DNA of 42,582 bases, from NCBI RefSeq assembly GCF_003946025.1, contig NZ_RHNR01000018.1:1-42582 (forward strand), read 5' to 3'. A program made the translations under genes and the position numbers. The DNA comes from Lacticaseibacillus songhuajiangensis (GTDB taxonomy: Bacteria; Bacillota; Bacilli; Lactobacillales; Lactobacillaceae). The notes under the pieces were generated by a model, which was given only the letters and a program-made list of their open reading frames with translations, made no database searches and was not told the origin of the DNA. Positions within the stretch are counted from its first letter, which is position 1, and each line of letters starts with the position of its first letter. Below are positions 32,604 to 41,490 of this stretch, in pieces.

Positions 32604-33080
32604 ATGGCGGATTACATTCATGATGTGCGGCAACTCGTTGGCCACGCCCCCATCATTCTGACTTTTGCGGGCGGCATTCTGGTGAATGATGCTGGGGAGA
32701 TTCTGCTCCAAAAGCGGGCAGATTATCAGCAGTGGGGCATGGTTGGTGGCGCCTTGGAGTTTGGTGAAACCACTAGTGCAGCCTGTCAGCGTGAATTCCG
32801 CGAAGAAACGGGTCTGGAAGTTGAACCCCTGCGGATTCTGGACGTCGATAGCGGTCAGATTCAGCACTATCCCAATGGGGATGTGGCGCAGGCGGTACTC
32901 GTCACCTACTTAGTACGTGCGGCGGGCGGTCAGCTGAATGCGGACAATGACGAAACACTGGCGCTCGAGTATTTCAGCGAGGAGCAGTTGCCGCCGATTT
33001 TCAACGCGCAACATGAGCGCATTATCGCCAATTACTTTGCGGCGCGCCGCAGTGGCAGTGTGCTGACGAATTTTGATTAG
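32604..33080 (+). CDS. Nudix hydrolase
   Basis: This 158-aa protein has a complete Nudix box: G-A-L-E-F-G-E, then REFREETGLE, holding the metal-binding glutamates. Nudix enzymes cleave nucleoside diphosphates linked to another group. QQWGMVGG before the box is typical of ADP-ribose or MutT-like types, but the substrate cannot be told. The start follows GGAGG. It is likely co-transcribed with mmuM. Confidence 0.93.
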   Translation: MADYIHDVRQLVGHAPIILTFAGGILVNDAGEILLQKRADYQQWGMVGGALEFGETTSAACQREFREETGLEVEPLRILDVDSGQIQHYPNGDVAQAVLVTYLVRAAGGQLNADNDETLALEYFSEEQLPPIFNAQHERIIANYFAARRSGSVLTNFD

Positions 33081-33086
33081 AATTGC

Positions 33087-33124
33087 AAAACAGGGTGTGA
33101 CCATGACGGCCACACCCTGTTTTT
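33087..33124. terminator. Bidirectional terminator
   Basis: Arms AAAACAGGGTGTG and CACACCCTGTTTT with an 11-base loop lie between the Nudix gene and the convergent GNAT gene. Confidence 0.9.
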
Positions 33125-33129
33125 GCGCA

Positions 33130-33549
33130 TTATTCGAAAATAAGGTTCCAGTACGGTTCATCGTCTGTGTTTAGGCTCTCACGCCGCCAGCCGTGCGCTT
33201 CGTAAAAGGCGAGCGCATTCGTATTGCGCGCTACGCACTTCAATCGTGCCGGGCGCCCCATGTGTGTTAGCCCGGCCGCTAGCAGCTGACTACCCGTGTG
33301 CTGGTGCTGCGCGGTGGGCGCGACGAACAGGCAGTGGATGAAGTTGTCCGGCAGGTAGAGCGAGATGAAGCCAGTGAGCTGATCTTTTTCATCGGTCGCG
33401 ACCAAGATTTGTTCATCGACGGTGTCGTGGTCGAAATCGTTCAGCGTCATTTTGGCGGCGTCTTCCCAGAAGAATGCCGTTTGGCGACTGCTGAGGTAGA
33501 TATTGCGTAGCTGCGGGTAGTCGCTACTGGTGGCTTGCCGAATATTCAT
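33130..33549 (-). CDS. GNAT-family N-acetyltransferase
   Basis: This 139-aa acetyltransferase has the GNAT fold: an N-terminal MNIRQATSSDYPQLRNIY, a core strand LTGFISLY, an acetyl-CoA loop region QHQHTGSQLLAAGL and the final NALAFYEAHGWRRE. The substrate is unknown. Upstream on the same strand lies a promoter with a structured leader that ends in a terminator, so the gene may be controlled by attenuation. AGGGAG precedes the start. Confidence 0.88.
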   Translation of the reverse strand: MNIRQATSSDYPQLRNIYLSSRQTAFFWEDAAKMTLNDFDHDTVDEQILVATDEKDQLTGFISLYLPDNFIHCLFVAPTAQHQHTGSQLLAAGLTHMGRPARLKCVARNTNALAFYEAHGWRRESLNTDDEPYWNLIFE

Positions 33550-33567
33550 GACATCACGCTCCCTTAA

Positions 33568-33720
33568 ACAAAAAGGATGAATCGCCTTGGCGATTCATCC
33601 TTTCTTTATGTAGTAGGCAGGCCTTAAGACCTTCTGAACGCTTGCGCGCCGATCCGCTAACCCACCAGTATGGTTTGGCACCATGCGTTAAGAATAGCAT
33701 GGCGTGCAGGGACTTGTAAA
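33568..33720 (-). ncRNA. Candidate structured leader or small RNA with terminator upstream of the GNAT gene
   Basis: On the minus strand TTTACA (33720-33715) and TATTCT (33696-33691) are 18 bp apart, giving a start near 33684. The transcript contains the hairpin ATGGT-GCCAA-ACCAT and ends in a terminator with arms AAAGGATGAATCGCC/GGCGATTCATCCTTT (33571-33603) and T5 on the minus strand, about 20 bases before the GNAT start. I compared it with T-box, preQ1, purine and fluoride riboswitch motifs and saw no match. It is either an attenuating leader or a stand-alone RNA of about 115 bases. Confidence 0.45.
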
Positions 33721-33907
33721 GCATGGGGATGAAGTGTGGGTGGAAGAATACATCAATCTAGCAACTGATTACTAATTACTGGATTGCGATGTTGAAAAAA
33801 TGTTCGCGTTTAGATGCAATTTAGGAACATTCGTGTTTTGGTGAACTTAATTTTGCTTAAATTGAGTATGATAATGCCGAAAATGCGAAAATTAATTCGG
33901 CTTTTGC

Positions 33908-33971
33908 TTGACCTTGTTCACTAACCCATGTATAGTACCCTCTTGGTGTGAATGATAAATACTTCATTCAC
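33908..33971 (+). promoter_or_regulatory. guaC promoter and leader hairpin
   Basis: TTGACC (33908-33913) and TATAGT (33931-33936) are 17 bp apart. Just after the start site perfect 7-base arms GTGAATG (33948-33954) and CATTCAC (33965-33971) enclose 10 bases. No purine riboswitch core is visible. A GCGAAC core at 33803-33808 (minus strand) only loosely resembles a PurBox. Confidence 0.65.
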
Positions 33972-34006
33972 GATTATTGTTCGTGTTTATATACGGAGGA
34001 AGCCTT

Positions 34007-34984
34007 ATGCAGATTTTTGATTACGAAGATATTCAACTTATTCCGAACAAATGTATCGTTCGGAGCCGCAAGGAAGTTGACACGACCATCAAATTTGGTC
34101 CCCGCACCTTCAAGATTCCGGTAGTGCCCGCTAACATGCAGACCGTGATGGACGAGAAACTCGCCATCTGGTTGGCAGATAACGGCTACTTCTACATCAT
34201 GCACCGCTTCACCCCCGAAACTCGCTTGGATTTTGTCCGCGACATGCAGGAACGTGGCCTCTACGCGTCCATTTCTGTTGGTGTGAAGCCGAGCGAGTTC
34301 GCCTTCATCGAAGAGCTCGACAAGGCTGATCTGACGCCAGAATACATCACTATCGACATCGCGCACGGTCACTCGGACATTGTTGTCGAGATGATTCACC
34401 ACATCAAGAAGCACCTGCCGGGCGCTTTTGTCATTGCCGGGAACGTCGGCACGCCTGAAGGGGTCCGTGAATTGGAAAACGCGGGTGCTGACGCCACTAA
34501 AGTTGGGATTGGCCCGGGTAAGGTCTGCATCACCAAAATTAAGACTGGTTTTGGGACTGGTGGTTGGCAGCTTGCCGCACTGCGCTGGTGTGCTAAGGCT
34601 GCTAGCAAGCCCATCATTGCCGATGGTGGGATTCGCACGCACGGTGACATTGCCAAGTCGATTCGTTTTGGCGCCGACATGTGCATGATTGGTTCCCTCT
34701 TTGCCGGGCACGAAGAAACGCCAGGCAAGAAGGTGGAGAAGGACGGCAAGATGTACCAGGAATACTTCGGTTCTGCGTCCTCCTACCAGAAGAACAGCCA
34801 CCACAACATCGAAGGTAAGAAGATTCTGATTCCGCTGAAGGGCAAAATTAGCGACACCCTCACCGAGATGGAAGAAGACCTCCAGAGTGCTGTTTCTTAC
34901 GCCGGCGGCCGCGACCTCATGGGCCTGCGCAAGGTCGACTATGTGATTGTGAAGAACTCCATTTTTAACGGGGATCAGTACTAG
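34007..34984 (+). CDS. guaC: GMP reductase
   Basis: This 325-aa enzyme converts GMP to IMP with NADPH, letting guanine nucleotides feed adenine synthesis. It has the short GuaC form without CBS domains. The catalytic Cys174 lies in [31 protein letters not shown] and [14 protein letters not shown] are also typical and separate it from IMP dehydrogenase. The ATG at 34007 follows CGGAGG; the earlier in-frame start at 33977 is rejected. purA lies in the same window, and both consume or make IMP. Confidence 0.96.
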   Translation: MQIFDYEDIQLIPNKCIVRSRKEVDTTIKFGPRTFKIPVVPANMQTVMDEKLAIWLADNGYFYIMHRFTPETRLDFVRDMQERGLYASISVGVKPSEFAFIEELDKADLTPEYITIDIAHGHSDIVVEMIHHIKKHLPGAFVIAGNVGTPEGVRELENAGADATKVGIGPGKVCITKIKTGFGTGGWQLAALRWCAKAASKPIIADGGIRTHGDIAKSIRFGADMCMIGSLFAGHEETPGKKVEKDGKMYQEYFGSASSYQKNSHHNIEGKKILIPLKGKISDTLTEMEEDLQSAVSYAGGRDLMGLRKVDYVIVKNSIFNGDQY

Positions 34985-34988
34985 GCAA

Positions 34989-35231
34989 GCTGCGGACCGA
35001 GACGGGTGGTCCGGTCATGTAAGGTGGTTTGGGTGTAAATCCCGGTCTTAGGATTTCTGTTGGGGCTGCCTTGTACATTAGGGTTCTGCCCCTCGGAGCG
35101 CGACTAAGATGAGGCTGCGAAGAAGGGCGGTTAGGCCCGGTTGCATAATACGACTAGGACTAAAATCCCGGGTTTAGGATTTTGGTTCTAGTTGACTTAT
35201 GCATTGAGGGCCTGCCCTTCGGAGCGCGACT
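34989..35231. repeat. Two tandem structured ~117-bp repeats
   Basis: Copy A is 34989-35105 and copy B 35114-35231. Both begin GCTGCG and end TCGGAGCGCGACT. Copy B folds with arms GAAGGGC/GCCCTTC, AGGCCC/GGGCCT, TGCATAA/TTATGCA and CTAGGACTAAAATCC with GGATTTTGGTTCTAG. Copy A has different arms that still pair, for example ATGTAAGG with CCTTGTACAT and AAATCC with GGATTT. They lie between guaC and its downstream terminator. The family is unrelated in sequence to the array at 31116-31513. Confidence 0.75.
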
Positions 35232-35314
35232 GCTGATCACTCACACCCAGTTACACGGCAACCAGCGTGAGCGATTGTAGTCGCCGACTTACCGGACAGC
35301 TTAACAGAATACGG

Positions 35315-35364
35315 AAACGCCCCAGCAAGAATCCTAAATTCGGGATTCTCGCTGGGGCGTTTTT
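35315..35364. terminator. Bidirectional terminator between guaC and the PTS gene
   Basis: Long arms AAACGCCCCAGC/GCTGGGGCGTTT with inner AGAATCC/GGGATTCT and T5 on the plus strand. Confidence 0.9.
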
Positions 35365-35396
35365 GTAGCGCGCAAGCTAAACGTTTTTGATGCCGT

Positions 35397-37319
35397 CTAT
35401 TCCCTAAACAAGGTCATCACCTGCAGCGGTGTCTTCGCCGCGCGCAACTGCTTAATAAAGCTCTGGTGCGTCAGCAGTTTGGCTGTGTTACTCAGGTAAG
35501 CGACGTGCTCGGCGTCACCGGAGTCTGGAATCAGGAAGCTGATAATGATGTCGACGGGCTGCTCGTCCATGCTTGGCCACGGAATGGGTTGCTGGAGGCG
35601 AGCAATCAGCATGGCCGGCCGTTCGACCATTTTGTCCTTAGCGTGCGGAATCGCAATACCCTGCACCATGCCGGTTGGTCCCTGATCTTCGCGTTCTTGG
35701 TACTTGCGATAGACGGCCGCGGCGTTGTCGGCGATGCCATTTTGCACGGCGAGTTCGGCCAGCTGGCGCAGCACGTCGTCGCGGGTTTGCGTCGGCATAT
35801 CCATGACGATGCTGCGCATGCTGAGGATGGAGCCGAGTTCGTTTTCACCCAGACCGCTGGCTTCGGTTTGTTCAGCATAAGCGGCGACCTGTTTGGCGGT
35901 GTTGTCGTCCATTGCGGGGGCAACGGTGAGGTGCTTTTGCATGCTGCGGCCGGCACTGAGGGCGAGCAGACCGCCAGAAATCGCGGCGCCAATGAGGATG
36001 AAGACAACCCACAGAATCGGGTGGTCAACCAGCGGCAGAATAATGAAGCCGCCGTGCGGCGCTGGCACGTGAATCCGCGTAATGTAGGTGAGCACCGCGG
36101 CCACGGCCGAGCCAATCATGAAGATGGGGATGTTCAGCAGTGGGTTCTTGGCCGCAAAGGGGATGGCCCCCTCCGTGATGTGCGTGGCGCCGAGGACAAA
36201 ATTCACGTAGCCGGCACCACGTTCGTCGCGGGTAAATGCCTTACGGTTGAGTAGCACGGCAATCCCAGTTGCCAGTGGCGGCGCGATGCAGGCTGCGGAA
36301 ACGCCGGCCATGAACAGTGTGTTGCCTGATGCCAAGAGCGCCGTACCCGTGAGGTAGGCGGCTTTGTTGATGGGGCCGCCGAAGTCAGACGCGCACATGA
36401 CGCCAACGATGACGCCCAGCACCACCGGATCGGCATGCTGCATGCTCTTCAGGAAATTCATGAGCGCGGCGTTCATGCTGGCCATCGGCGCGGAAATGAA
36501 CCACATAATCGTGCCGGCCACCAGCACCCCCAACACGGGGTAGAGAAAAATGGACTTTAAGCCGCGGAATTCCCGCTCCGGTAAAATGCTGAGCAGATGC
36601 TGCAGGCCAAGCACAATCACGCCGGCCAGATAACCACCAATGATGCCGCCTAGGAAACCGATGCCGTTGTATTGAGCGACCATGCCGACCGCAAAGCCGA
36701 CGATGAGGCCGCTGCGTTTAGCGATGGTTTCGGCGATGTAGGCACTAAGGACGGGCACCATGAGGCTCATCGTAATCGTGCCGATGTGATTCAACATTGC
36801 CGCGTAGGCATTGTACTGACTGCTGTCGGGGTTCATTGAGTAGATGCCGAACAGCATCGAAAGGGCAATCAGCACCCCGCCGGCCACCACCAGCGGTAAC
36901 ATGTGCGACACACCATTCATGAGACTAGTGTAAGCAAGGCGCATCGGACTGATTTTGACCGTTGCCGTCGTTGCGGCGGCGCGGCCACCGGTCGGCAAAT
37001 AGATGGGCGCGTAGGGTGCCAGCGCCTCATCAATTAGATTGTTTGGCTGGCGAATTCCGGCGGCCACCGGCACCATGACCAGCGGCTTACCCGCAAACCG
37101 TTCGGGGTGGACGTCAATATCGGCAGCAATAATGACGGCCCGTGCGCCGGCAATTTCTTCGGCGGTGAGTGGTTCGTCCACGCCACTTTGGCCGTGCGTC
37201 TCGACCTTCATGGTCAGGCCCCGCTCCCGGGCGGCCTTGATTAGTGCTTCTTGCGCCATGTAGGTGTGCGCAATTCCGGTTGCGCAGCCGGTCGCCGCGA
37301 TTAAATCGTATTTACTCAT
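35397..37319 (-). CDS. fruA: PTS fructose-type transporter, EIIBCA
   Basis: This 640-aa protein takes up and phosphorylates a sugar of the fructose/mannitol family. The order is EIIB (about 1-100, Cys12 in AATGCATGIAHTYMA), EIIC (about 120-470, eight to ten helices, with GGPINKAAY and HITEGAIPFA) and EIIA (about 490-640, phospho-His559 in GIAIPHAKD). The start at 37319 follows AGGGGGG; the upstream in-frame TTG is rejected. No 1-phosphofructokinase or DeoR regulator gene is adjacent, unlike the usual fru operon, so the substrate is likely but not certain fructose. Confidence 0.88.
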   Translation of the reverse strand: MSKYDLIAATGCATGIAHTYMAQEALIKAARERGLTMKVETHGQSGVDEPLTAEEIAGARAVIIAADIDVHPERFAGKPLVMVPVAAGIRQPNNLIDEALAPYAPIYLPTGGRAAATTATVKISPMRLAYTSLMNGVSHMLPLVVAGGVLIALSMLFGIYSMNPDSSQYNAYAAMLNHIGTITMSLMVPVLSAYIAETIAKRSGLIVGFAVGMVAQYNGIGFLGGIIGGYLAGVIVLGLQHLLSILPEREFRGLKSIFLYPVLGVLVAGTIMWFISAPMASMNAALMNFLKSMQHADPVVLGVIVGVMCASDFGGPINKAAYLTGTALLASGNTLFMAGVSAACIAPPLATGIAVLLNRKAFTRDERGAGYVNFVLGATHITEGAIPFAAKNPLLNIPIFMIGSAVAAVLTYITRIHVPAPHGGFIILPLVDHPILWVVFILIGAAISGGLLALSAGRSMQKHLTVAPAMDDNTAKQVAAYAEQTEASGLGENELGSILSMRSIVMDMPTQTRDDVLRQLAELAVQNGIADNAAAVYRKYQEREDQGPTGMVQGIAIPHAKDKMVERPAMLIARLQQPIPWPSMDEQPVDIIISFLIPDSGDAEHVAYLSNTAKLLTHQSFIKQLRAAKTPLQVMTLFRE

Positions 37320-37479
37320 ACCCAATGCCCCCCTGCATTAAGTGAAGCTGCGCCAGAAGGCAAATTCAGCCTTTTGGGGCGCGATTGCGTTGGCACCGCT
37401 GCGTCTTTGGCTAGCCAGCGGTGTATAATGAAGATACTTTTGTACTTACATGTACAGATAACTGTGATTACATATTTAA

Positions 37480-37493
37480 TTGTAGCGCTTACA
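37480..37493 (-). promoter_or_regulatory. Possible cre site (CcpA)
   Basis: On the minus strand TGTAAGCGCTACAA matches 12 of 14 positions of TGWAANCGNTNWCA. It lies 161 bases upstream of the PTS gene and 60 upstream of the divergent GNAT gene. Catabolite control of the PTS gene would make sense. Confidence 0.5.
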
Positions 37494-37552
37494 TCGTTTA
37501 TTTTGTAGGCATTATTAACGAATTGGTGAAAACACTGTGGAGGATCAAAAGT

Positions 37553-38077
37553 ATGGATGTTCAGCTTCTGCCTGCCCGTCCCGAATTGGCGCCGGACCTG
37601 TTCGCGGTCGTTGATGGCAGCCGGGAAAGCATCGCCGCCTGGCTCCCATGGGCGCAGGCAACTAAAAATGTGGGCGACGAACGCAGCTTTCTGAACGGCA
37701 TGGTGGAAGCGGCGCTGGCCAAGCGTACCTTTATGTTCGTCATTCAGGCGGATGACGCGGTTGTCGGCGCGATTGACCTGCACAACGTGGACCATGAGAG
37801 TCAGCATGCGGAAGTCGGTTACTTTCTCGCTGAAACGGCGCGCGGGCAGGGAATTACCGCAGCGGCCTTGCACCAGCTGGAACATTTTGGTTTCGGTGAT
37901 TTGGCGCTAAACAAAATTACGATTCTGGCTGCCACTGATAACTTGGCCAGTCGTCGGGTCGCCGAGCGCGCTGGTTACGTACTGGAGGGCGTTGAGCGCG
38001 AAGAGATTAAGCTGCTCGATGGTCAATTTCATGACGCGGCGCGGTATTCGAAACTGAAGCGGGAAGCGCGGATTTAG
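37553..38077 (+). CDS. RimJ/RimL-type GNAT acetyltransferase
   Basis: This 174-aa enzyme resembles the RimJ/RimL branch, which acetylates the N-termini of ribosomal or other proteins or small amines. Motifs include SRESIAAWLPWAQ, EVGYFLAETARGQGITAAALHQLEHFGF with the acetyl-CoA loop, and NLASRRVAERAGYVLEG. The ATG at 37553 follows GGAGG; the longer frame from 37421 has no start signal. It stands alone between the PTS gene and a terminator. Confidence 0.92.
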   Translation: MDVQLLPARPELAPDLFAVVDGSRESIAAWLPWAQATKNVGDERSFLNGMVEAALAKRTFMFVIQADDAVVGAIDLHNVDHESQHAEVGYFLAETARGQGITAAALHQLEHFGFGDLALNKITILAATDNLASRRVAERAGYVLEGVEREEIKLLDGQFHDAARYSKLKREARI

Positions 38078-38098
38078 ATGATTTCTGAAGTGAAACGC

Positions 38099-38146
38099 AA
38101 ACGCGGCGCTGTTCCCAGCATTGTGGGAATAGCGCCGCGCTTTTTA
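38099..38146. terminator. Bidirectional terminator
   Basis: Strong arms GCGGCGCT/AGCGCCGC with inner TTCCCA/TGGGAA and T5 lie between the GNAT gene and the convergent lipoprotein gene. Confidence 0.92.
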
Positions 38147-38156
38147 CTTATCGGTG

Positions 38157-39308
38157 TTAGTTGTGGTTCATATCCGCCCCAACGCTAATCTTGCCTTTGC
38201 TATCAACGGACACTGCTTCGGCGCCGCTGATGCCAGTGTTGTAGTTCTCTAGGACGAAGTGTGTACTGCTGACGAGACCAACGGAGTAGGTGTTGTTACC
38301 TTTTGGCAAAAGGTAGCCGGCAACGCCCGCTGCCGATTTTTCCTTGTCCAAACCTTTGAAGGCCGTGAAGACCTGCTTAGGGAAGTCGGTCGTGTCGTCT
38401 TTGGCGCTCGTCTTGGTGAAGACCTTCACACCGCTATTGGTGACCTGCACCATTTTGCTGGCGGACAGGAAAACGTAGAGATTGCCCCAAAGGTCGCCGC
38501 TGGCTAGGGAATTACTGCTGAGCTTGACGCTCTTTTTCGTGGTGGTCGTTTGGCGCAGGTAGTAACTCATGGTGCCGTAGAGTTCAGCTTGCTTTAGCGC
38601 GCCGAGGTTCTCAATAGCGCCGCGCACGAAGGCGTTGTTCTGGATAGTGACAAGCTGCTTATCCTTGACCAGTGCCTTGGTGCCATCGCTGGTCTGCCAT
38701 AAACCCGTGATGGCCGCGGGTTTAACCGCTGCGCTGCTGGTGTACTTCAGCTTGCACGTGTAAACCGTGCCGCGGTTGACGCTGGCACCTTTGGCACCGC
38801 TCGTGTAACTCACGTACACATCGTAGAGCTTGTCACCAGCAATCAGGAAGCCGGTGCCATTCTGAAACGTGGTCCCGTTAGTTTGCTTAATGTACACGAG
38901 GTCATTCAAACTCTTGATTTTAGCCGTGGCGCCCAGCGTTTTCAGCGTCGCGTTCACCTGCTTGACAGTCACAAAATGCAAGTTCTGGGGCATGCTGTCA
39001 TTCTTCTTGAGTTGCTTCTTGATGGTCGCATAGTTAGTCTGCTGGTAGTTGGCGACGTTGTAGAACTTGCCTTTGCTGGTAATCCACGGCGCGAGCTTGT
39101 CGTCATTCGTGCGTTTTTCGGCAGTCAGACCGTTCTTACCGTTTAGTGCGGCGGTTGCGACGGCTTTTTCCGCCCAAACCTGGTCATTTTTCTGCAACTG
39201 GCTGGTGCTGTGCTGGTAGACACTGCTGGTCTTTTGCGCTGTATTTTTGCCGCAGGCGGTAAGCAGCACAACGGCGGCTAGCGCGAGGACGTATTTGAGT
39301 TTCGACAT
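38157..39308 (-). CDS. Predicted lipoprotein of unknown function
   Basis: This 383-aa protein begins MSKLKYVLALAAVVLLTAC, a signal peptide with lipobox LTAC; Cys19 would be lipidated. The mature part is lysine-, serine- and threonine-rich, without membrane segments, and looks like an extracytoplasmic beta-rich protein. I recognise no domain. It may be a Lactobacillaceae-specific surface lipoprotein. The start follows AAAGGAA, and a terminator lies right after the gene, so it is a single-gene unit. Confidence 0.8.
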   Translation of the reverse strand: MSKLKYVLALAAVVLLTACGKNTAQKTSSVYQHSTSQLQKNDQVWAEKAVATAALNGKNGLTAEKRTNDDKLAPWITSKGKFYNVANYQQTNYATIKKQLKKNDSMPQNLHFVTVKQVNATLKTLGATAKIKSLNDLVYIKQTNGTTFQNGTGFLIAGDKLYDVYVSYTSGAKGASVNRGTVYTCKLKYTSSAAVKPAAITGLWQTSDGTKALVKDKQLVTIQNNAFVRGAIENLGALKQAELYGTMSYYLRQTTTTKKSVKLSSNSLASGDLWGNLYVFLSASKMVQVTNSGVKVFTKTSAKDDTTDFPKQVFTAFKGLDKEKSAAGVAGYLLPKGNNTYSVGLVSSTHFVLENYNTGISGAEAVSVDSKGKISVGADMNHN

Positions 39309-39472
39309 GCTGAATTCCTTTCGGGTACGTTTAGCTTCATTGTACGCCGCCCCGTGTCGCCAGCATAAATCAGTTGTGTGACAGGCGGCGGCAATTGACC
39401 GTGAGCGTAGCCAGACACGAGTGCTACAATTCTTCTATAATCATTGATTGGCAAAATGCAGGAGGGGCACGC

Positions 39473-41422
39473 ATGAAGAACATCGTCGCCGGGATTGTCG
39501 CACACGTTGACGCCGGGAAAACTACATTATCAGAGGCTTTGTTGTACCAAGCGGGCACCCTGCGGCAATTAGGACGTGTCGACAAAGGGGATGCCTTCCT
39601 CGATCCAGACGCGCTGGAGAAGCGGCGCGGCATTACCATTTTTGCCCACCAGGCGGAATTACAATACGACGACATGCGCCTGACGCTGATTGATACGCCG
39701 GGACACGTGGATTTTGCGGCGGCAACCGAGCAGGCATTGCGCGCACTCGACTACGCGGTGCTCGTCGTGTCTGCACCGGATGGAGTGCAGGGCTACACGC
39801 GCACCTTGTGGCGCTTACTGGCCCGCTATCAGGTACCGACTTTCATCTTCGTGAATAAAATGGACGCACCAGATGTCGACAAGGCGCAGGTGCTGGCCAA
39901 CTTGCAGGTAAATTTGGACGAAGCGGTGGTGGACTTCACGACTGCCAGTGCGGATACGCCGCTGACTGCGGAGCAGCAAGAAGCCATTGCCGTGCAAGAT
40001 GATGATGTGCTCGCAGACTACCTGGACAGCGGCGAACTGACCGCGGTCACGGTGCAGGGGCTGATTCGGCAGCGGCAGGTGTTCCCCTGCTACTTCGGCG
40101 CCGCGCTGAAACTGGCTGGCACCGCGGAGCTGTTGGCCGGTATTGCCCGTTGGGCGCAGCCGGCAGCCGTCACGCCGGAATTTGGCGCGCGGGTGTACAA
40201 GGTGACACACGACGAGAAGGGCGAACGCCTCAGCTGGGTGCGCGTAACCGGTGGCATTTTGCACGCGAAGGATGAGTTGCTCCCTGGGCAAAAGGCAAAC
40301 CAGCTGCGTGTTTATAATGGCGCCAAATTCACGGCGGTAGCAGAATTGCCAGCGGGTCAGGTCTGCGCGGTCAGTGGCCTCACCGGCACCTATCCTGGGC
40401 AGGGCCTAGGCGTACTCGCAGACGCCATGGCCGCCAGCATTCAACCCGTCTTGACTTACGCGGTGGATCCTGGTGACGCCGATATTCACGCGTGCCTAGA
40501 CGCGTTGCGTGAGCTGGAAGACGAAGATCCGCAGCTGCGGGTGGCGTGGAATAGTGAGCTGCAGGAGCTGCGCGTGCAGATTATGGGACCGGTGCAGCTG
40601 GAAGTGCTGCAGCAACTTTTGCAGGATCGGTTTAAGCTGGCCGTGTCCTTCGGTGCTGGTAGTATTCTCTACAAGGAGACCATTACCGCCCCCGTTGAGG
40701 GCGTTGGCCATTTTGAACCGCTACGGCATTACGCGGAAGCACACCTGCTGCTTAGTCCCGCGCCTGCCGGCAGTGGGTTGACTTTTGCCAGTGATTGCTC
40801 GCTCGAGGTACTCGCCAGCAACTGGCAGCACCAGATTCTTAGTAACCTAGCGGCGAAAACCCACCGCGGTGTGCTCACCGGTGCGCCAATTACCGACATG
40901 ACCATTACCCTGGTTGGTGGTCGCGCCAGCAACGTCCACACGGTCGGCGGCGACTTTCGCGAGGCCACATGGCGGGCGGTGCGGCAGGGGCTGATGATGG
41001 CCCGCGAGCAGGGGACATGCCAGCTGCTGGAGCCATGGTATGACTTTCGGCTGACAGTGGGTCAGGACCAAGTGGGCCGGGCCATGAATGACATTCAGCA
41101 GATGAGTGGCACTTTTGAGTTGCCTGATGCTGCACCAGGTGCTGCGTTCGTCACGCTAACGGGGACAACGCCGGTTGAGCAGATGCAAGATTACGCGCAG
41201 ACGGAGCGTGCCTATACGCACGGCCAGGGCCAACTCGAATGTGTCGTGGCGGGGTACAAACCGTGCCACAATGCAGACGAGGTGATTGCGGCCACAGATT
41301 ACCAGCCCACCGCCGATTTGGATAACACCCCAGACTCCGTTTTTTGCGCGCACGGGGCTGGGTACCCAGTACCGTGGCACGAGTTGCCGCAGATGGCGCA
41401 CTACCCCTACATGGCCAAGTGA
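39473..41422 (+). CDS. TetM-like translation-factor GTPase (EF-G paralogue)
   Basis: This 649-aa GTPase has the size and domain order of ribosomal protection proteins. G1 is AHVDAGKTT (10-18), G3 DTPGHVDF (74-81) and G4 NKMD (128-131). In TetM the domain IV loop with SPVST displaces tetracycline. Here the matching region reads GGRASNVHTVGGDFREATW, more like an EF-G-type paralogue. Tetracycline resistance is therefore not implied; a role in ribosome rescue or stress is possible. The start at 39473 follows AGGAGGGG. It is a single-gene unit. Confidence 0.88.
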   Translation: MKNIVAGIVAHVDAGKTTLSEALLYQAGTLRQLGRVDKGDAFLDPDALEKRRGITIFAHQAELQYDDMRLTLIDTPGHVDFAAATEQALRALDYAVLVVSAPDGVQGYTRTLWRLLARYQVPTFIFVNKMDAPDVDKAQVLANLQVNLDEAVVDFTTASADTPLTAEQQEAIAVQDDDVLADYLDSGELTAVTVQGLIRQRQVFPCYFGAALKLAGTAELLAGIARWAQPAAVTPEFGARVYKVTHDEKGERLSWVRVTGGILHAKDELLPGQKANQLRVYNGAKFTAVAELPAGQVCAVSGLTGTYPGQGLGVLADAMAASIQPVLTYAVDPGDADIHACLDALRELEDEDPQLRVAWNSELQELRVQIMGPVQLEVLQQLLQDRFKLAVSFGAGSILYKETITAPVEGVGHFEPLRHYAEAHLLLSPAPAGSGLTFASDCSLEVLASNWQHQILSNLAAKTHRGVLTGAPITDMTITLVGGRASNVHTVGGDFREATWRAVRQGLMMAREQGTCQLLEPWYDFRLTVGQDQVGRAMNDIQQMSGTFELPDAAPGAAFVTLTGTTPVEQMQDYAQTERAYTHGQGQLECVVAGYKPCHNADEVIAATDYQPTADLDNTPDSVFCAHGAGYPVPWHELPQMAHYPYMAK

Positions 41423-41490
41423 TTTGAGGCCAATTCCCGCGAGTAGTACAATCATCCTTGTATTCAATATTAAAGAAGGCTGGCAAAAGT

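Noticed and set aside
33568..33684. T-box or known riboswitch upstream of the GNAT gene
   Set aside because: The T-box core AGGGTGGNACCGCG is absent and no preQ1, purine, fluoride or ZTP core could be seen; kept only as an unclassified leader.
33797..33835. Possible PurBoxes upstream of guaC
   Set aside because: The GCGAAC and AGGAAC cores deviate from CCGAAC and their spacing (about 7 bases) does not fit the paired arrangement seen at purA.
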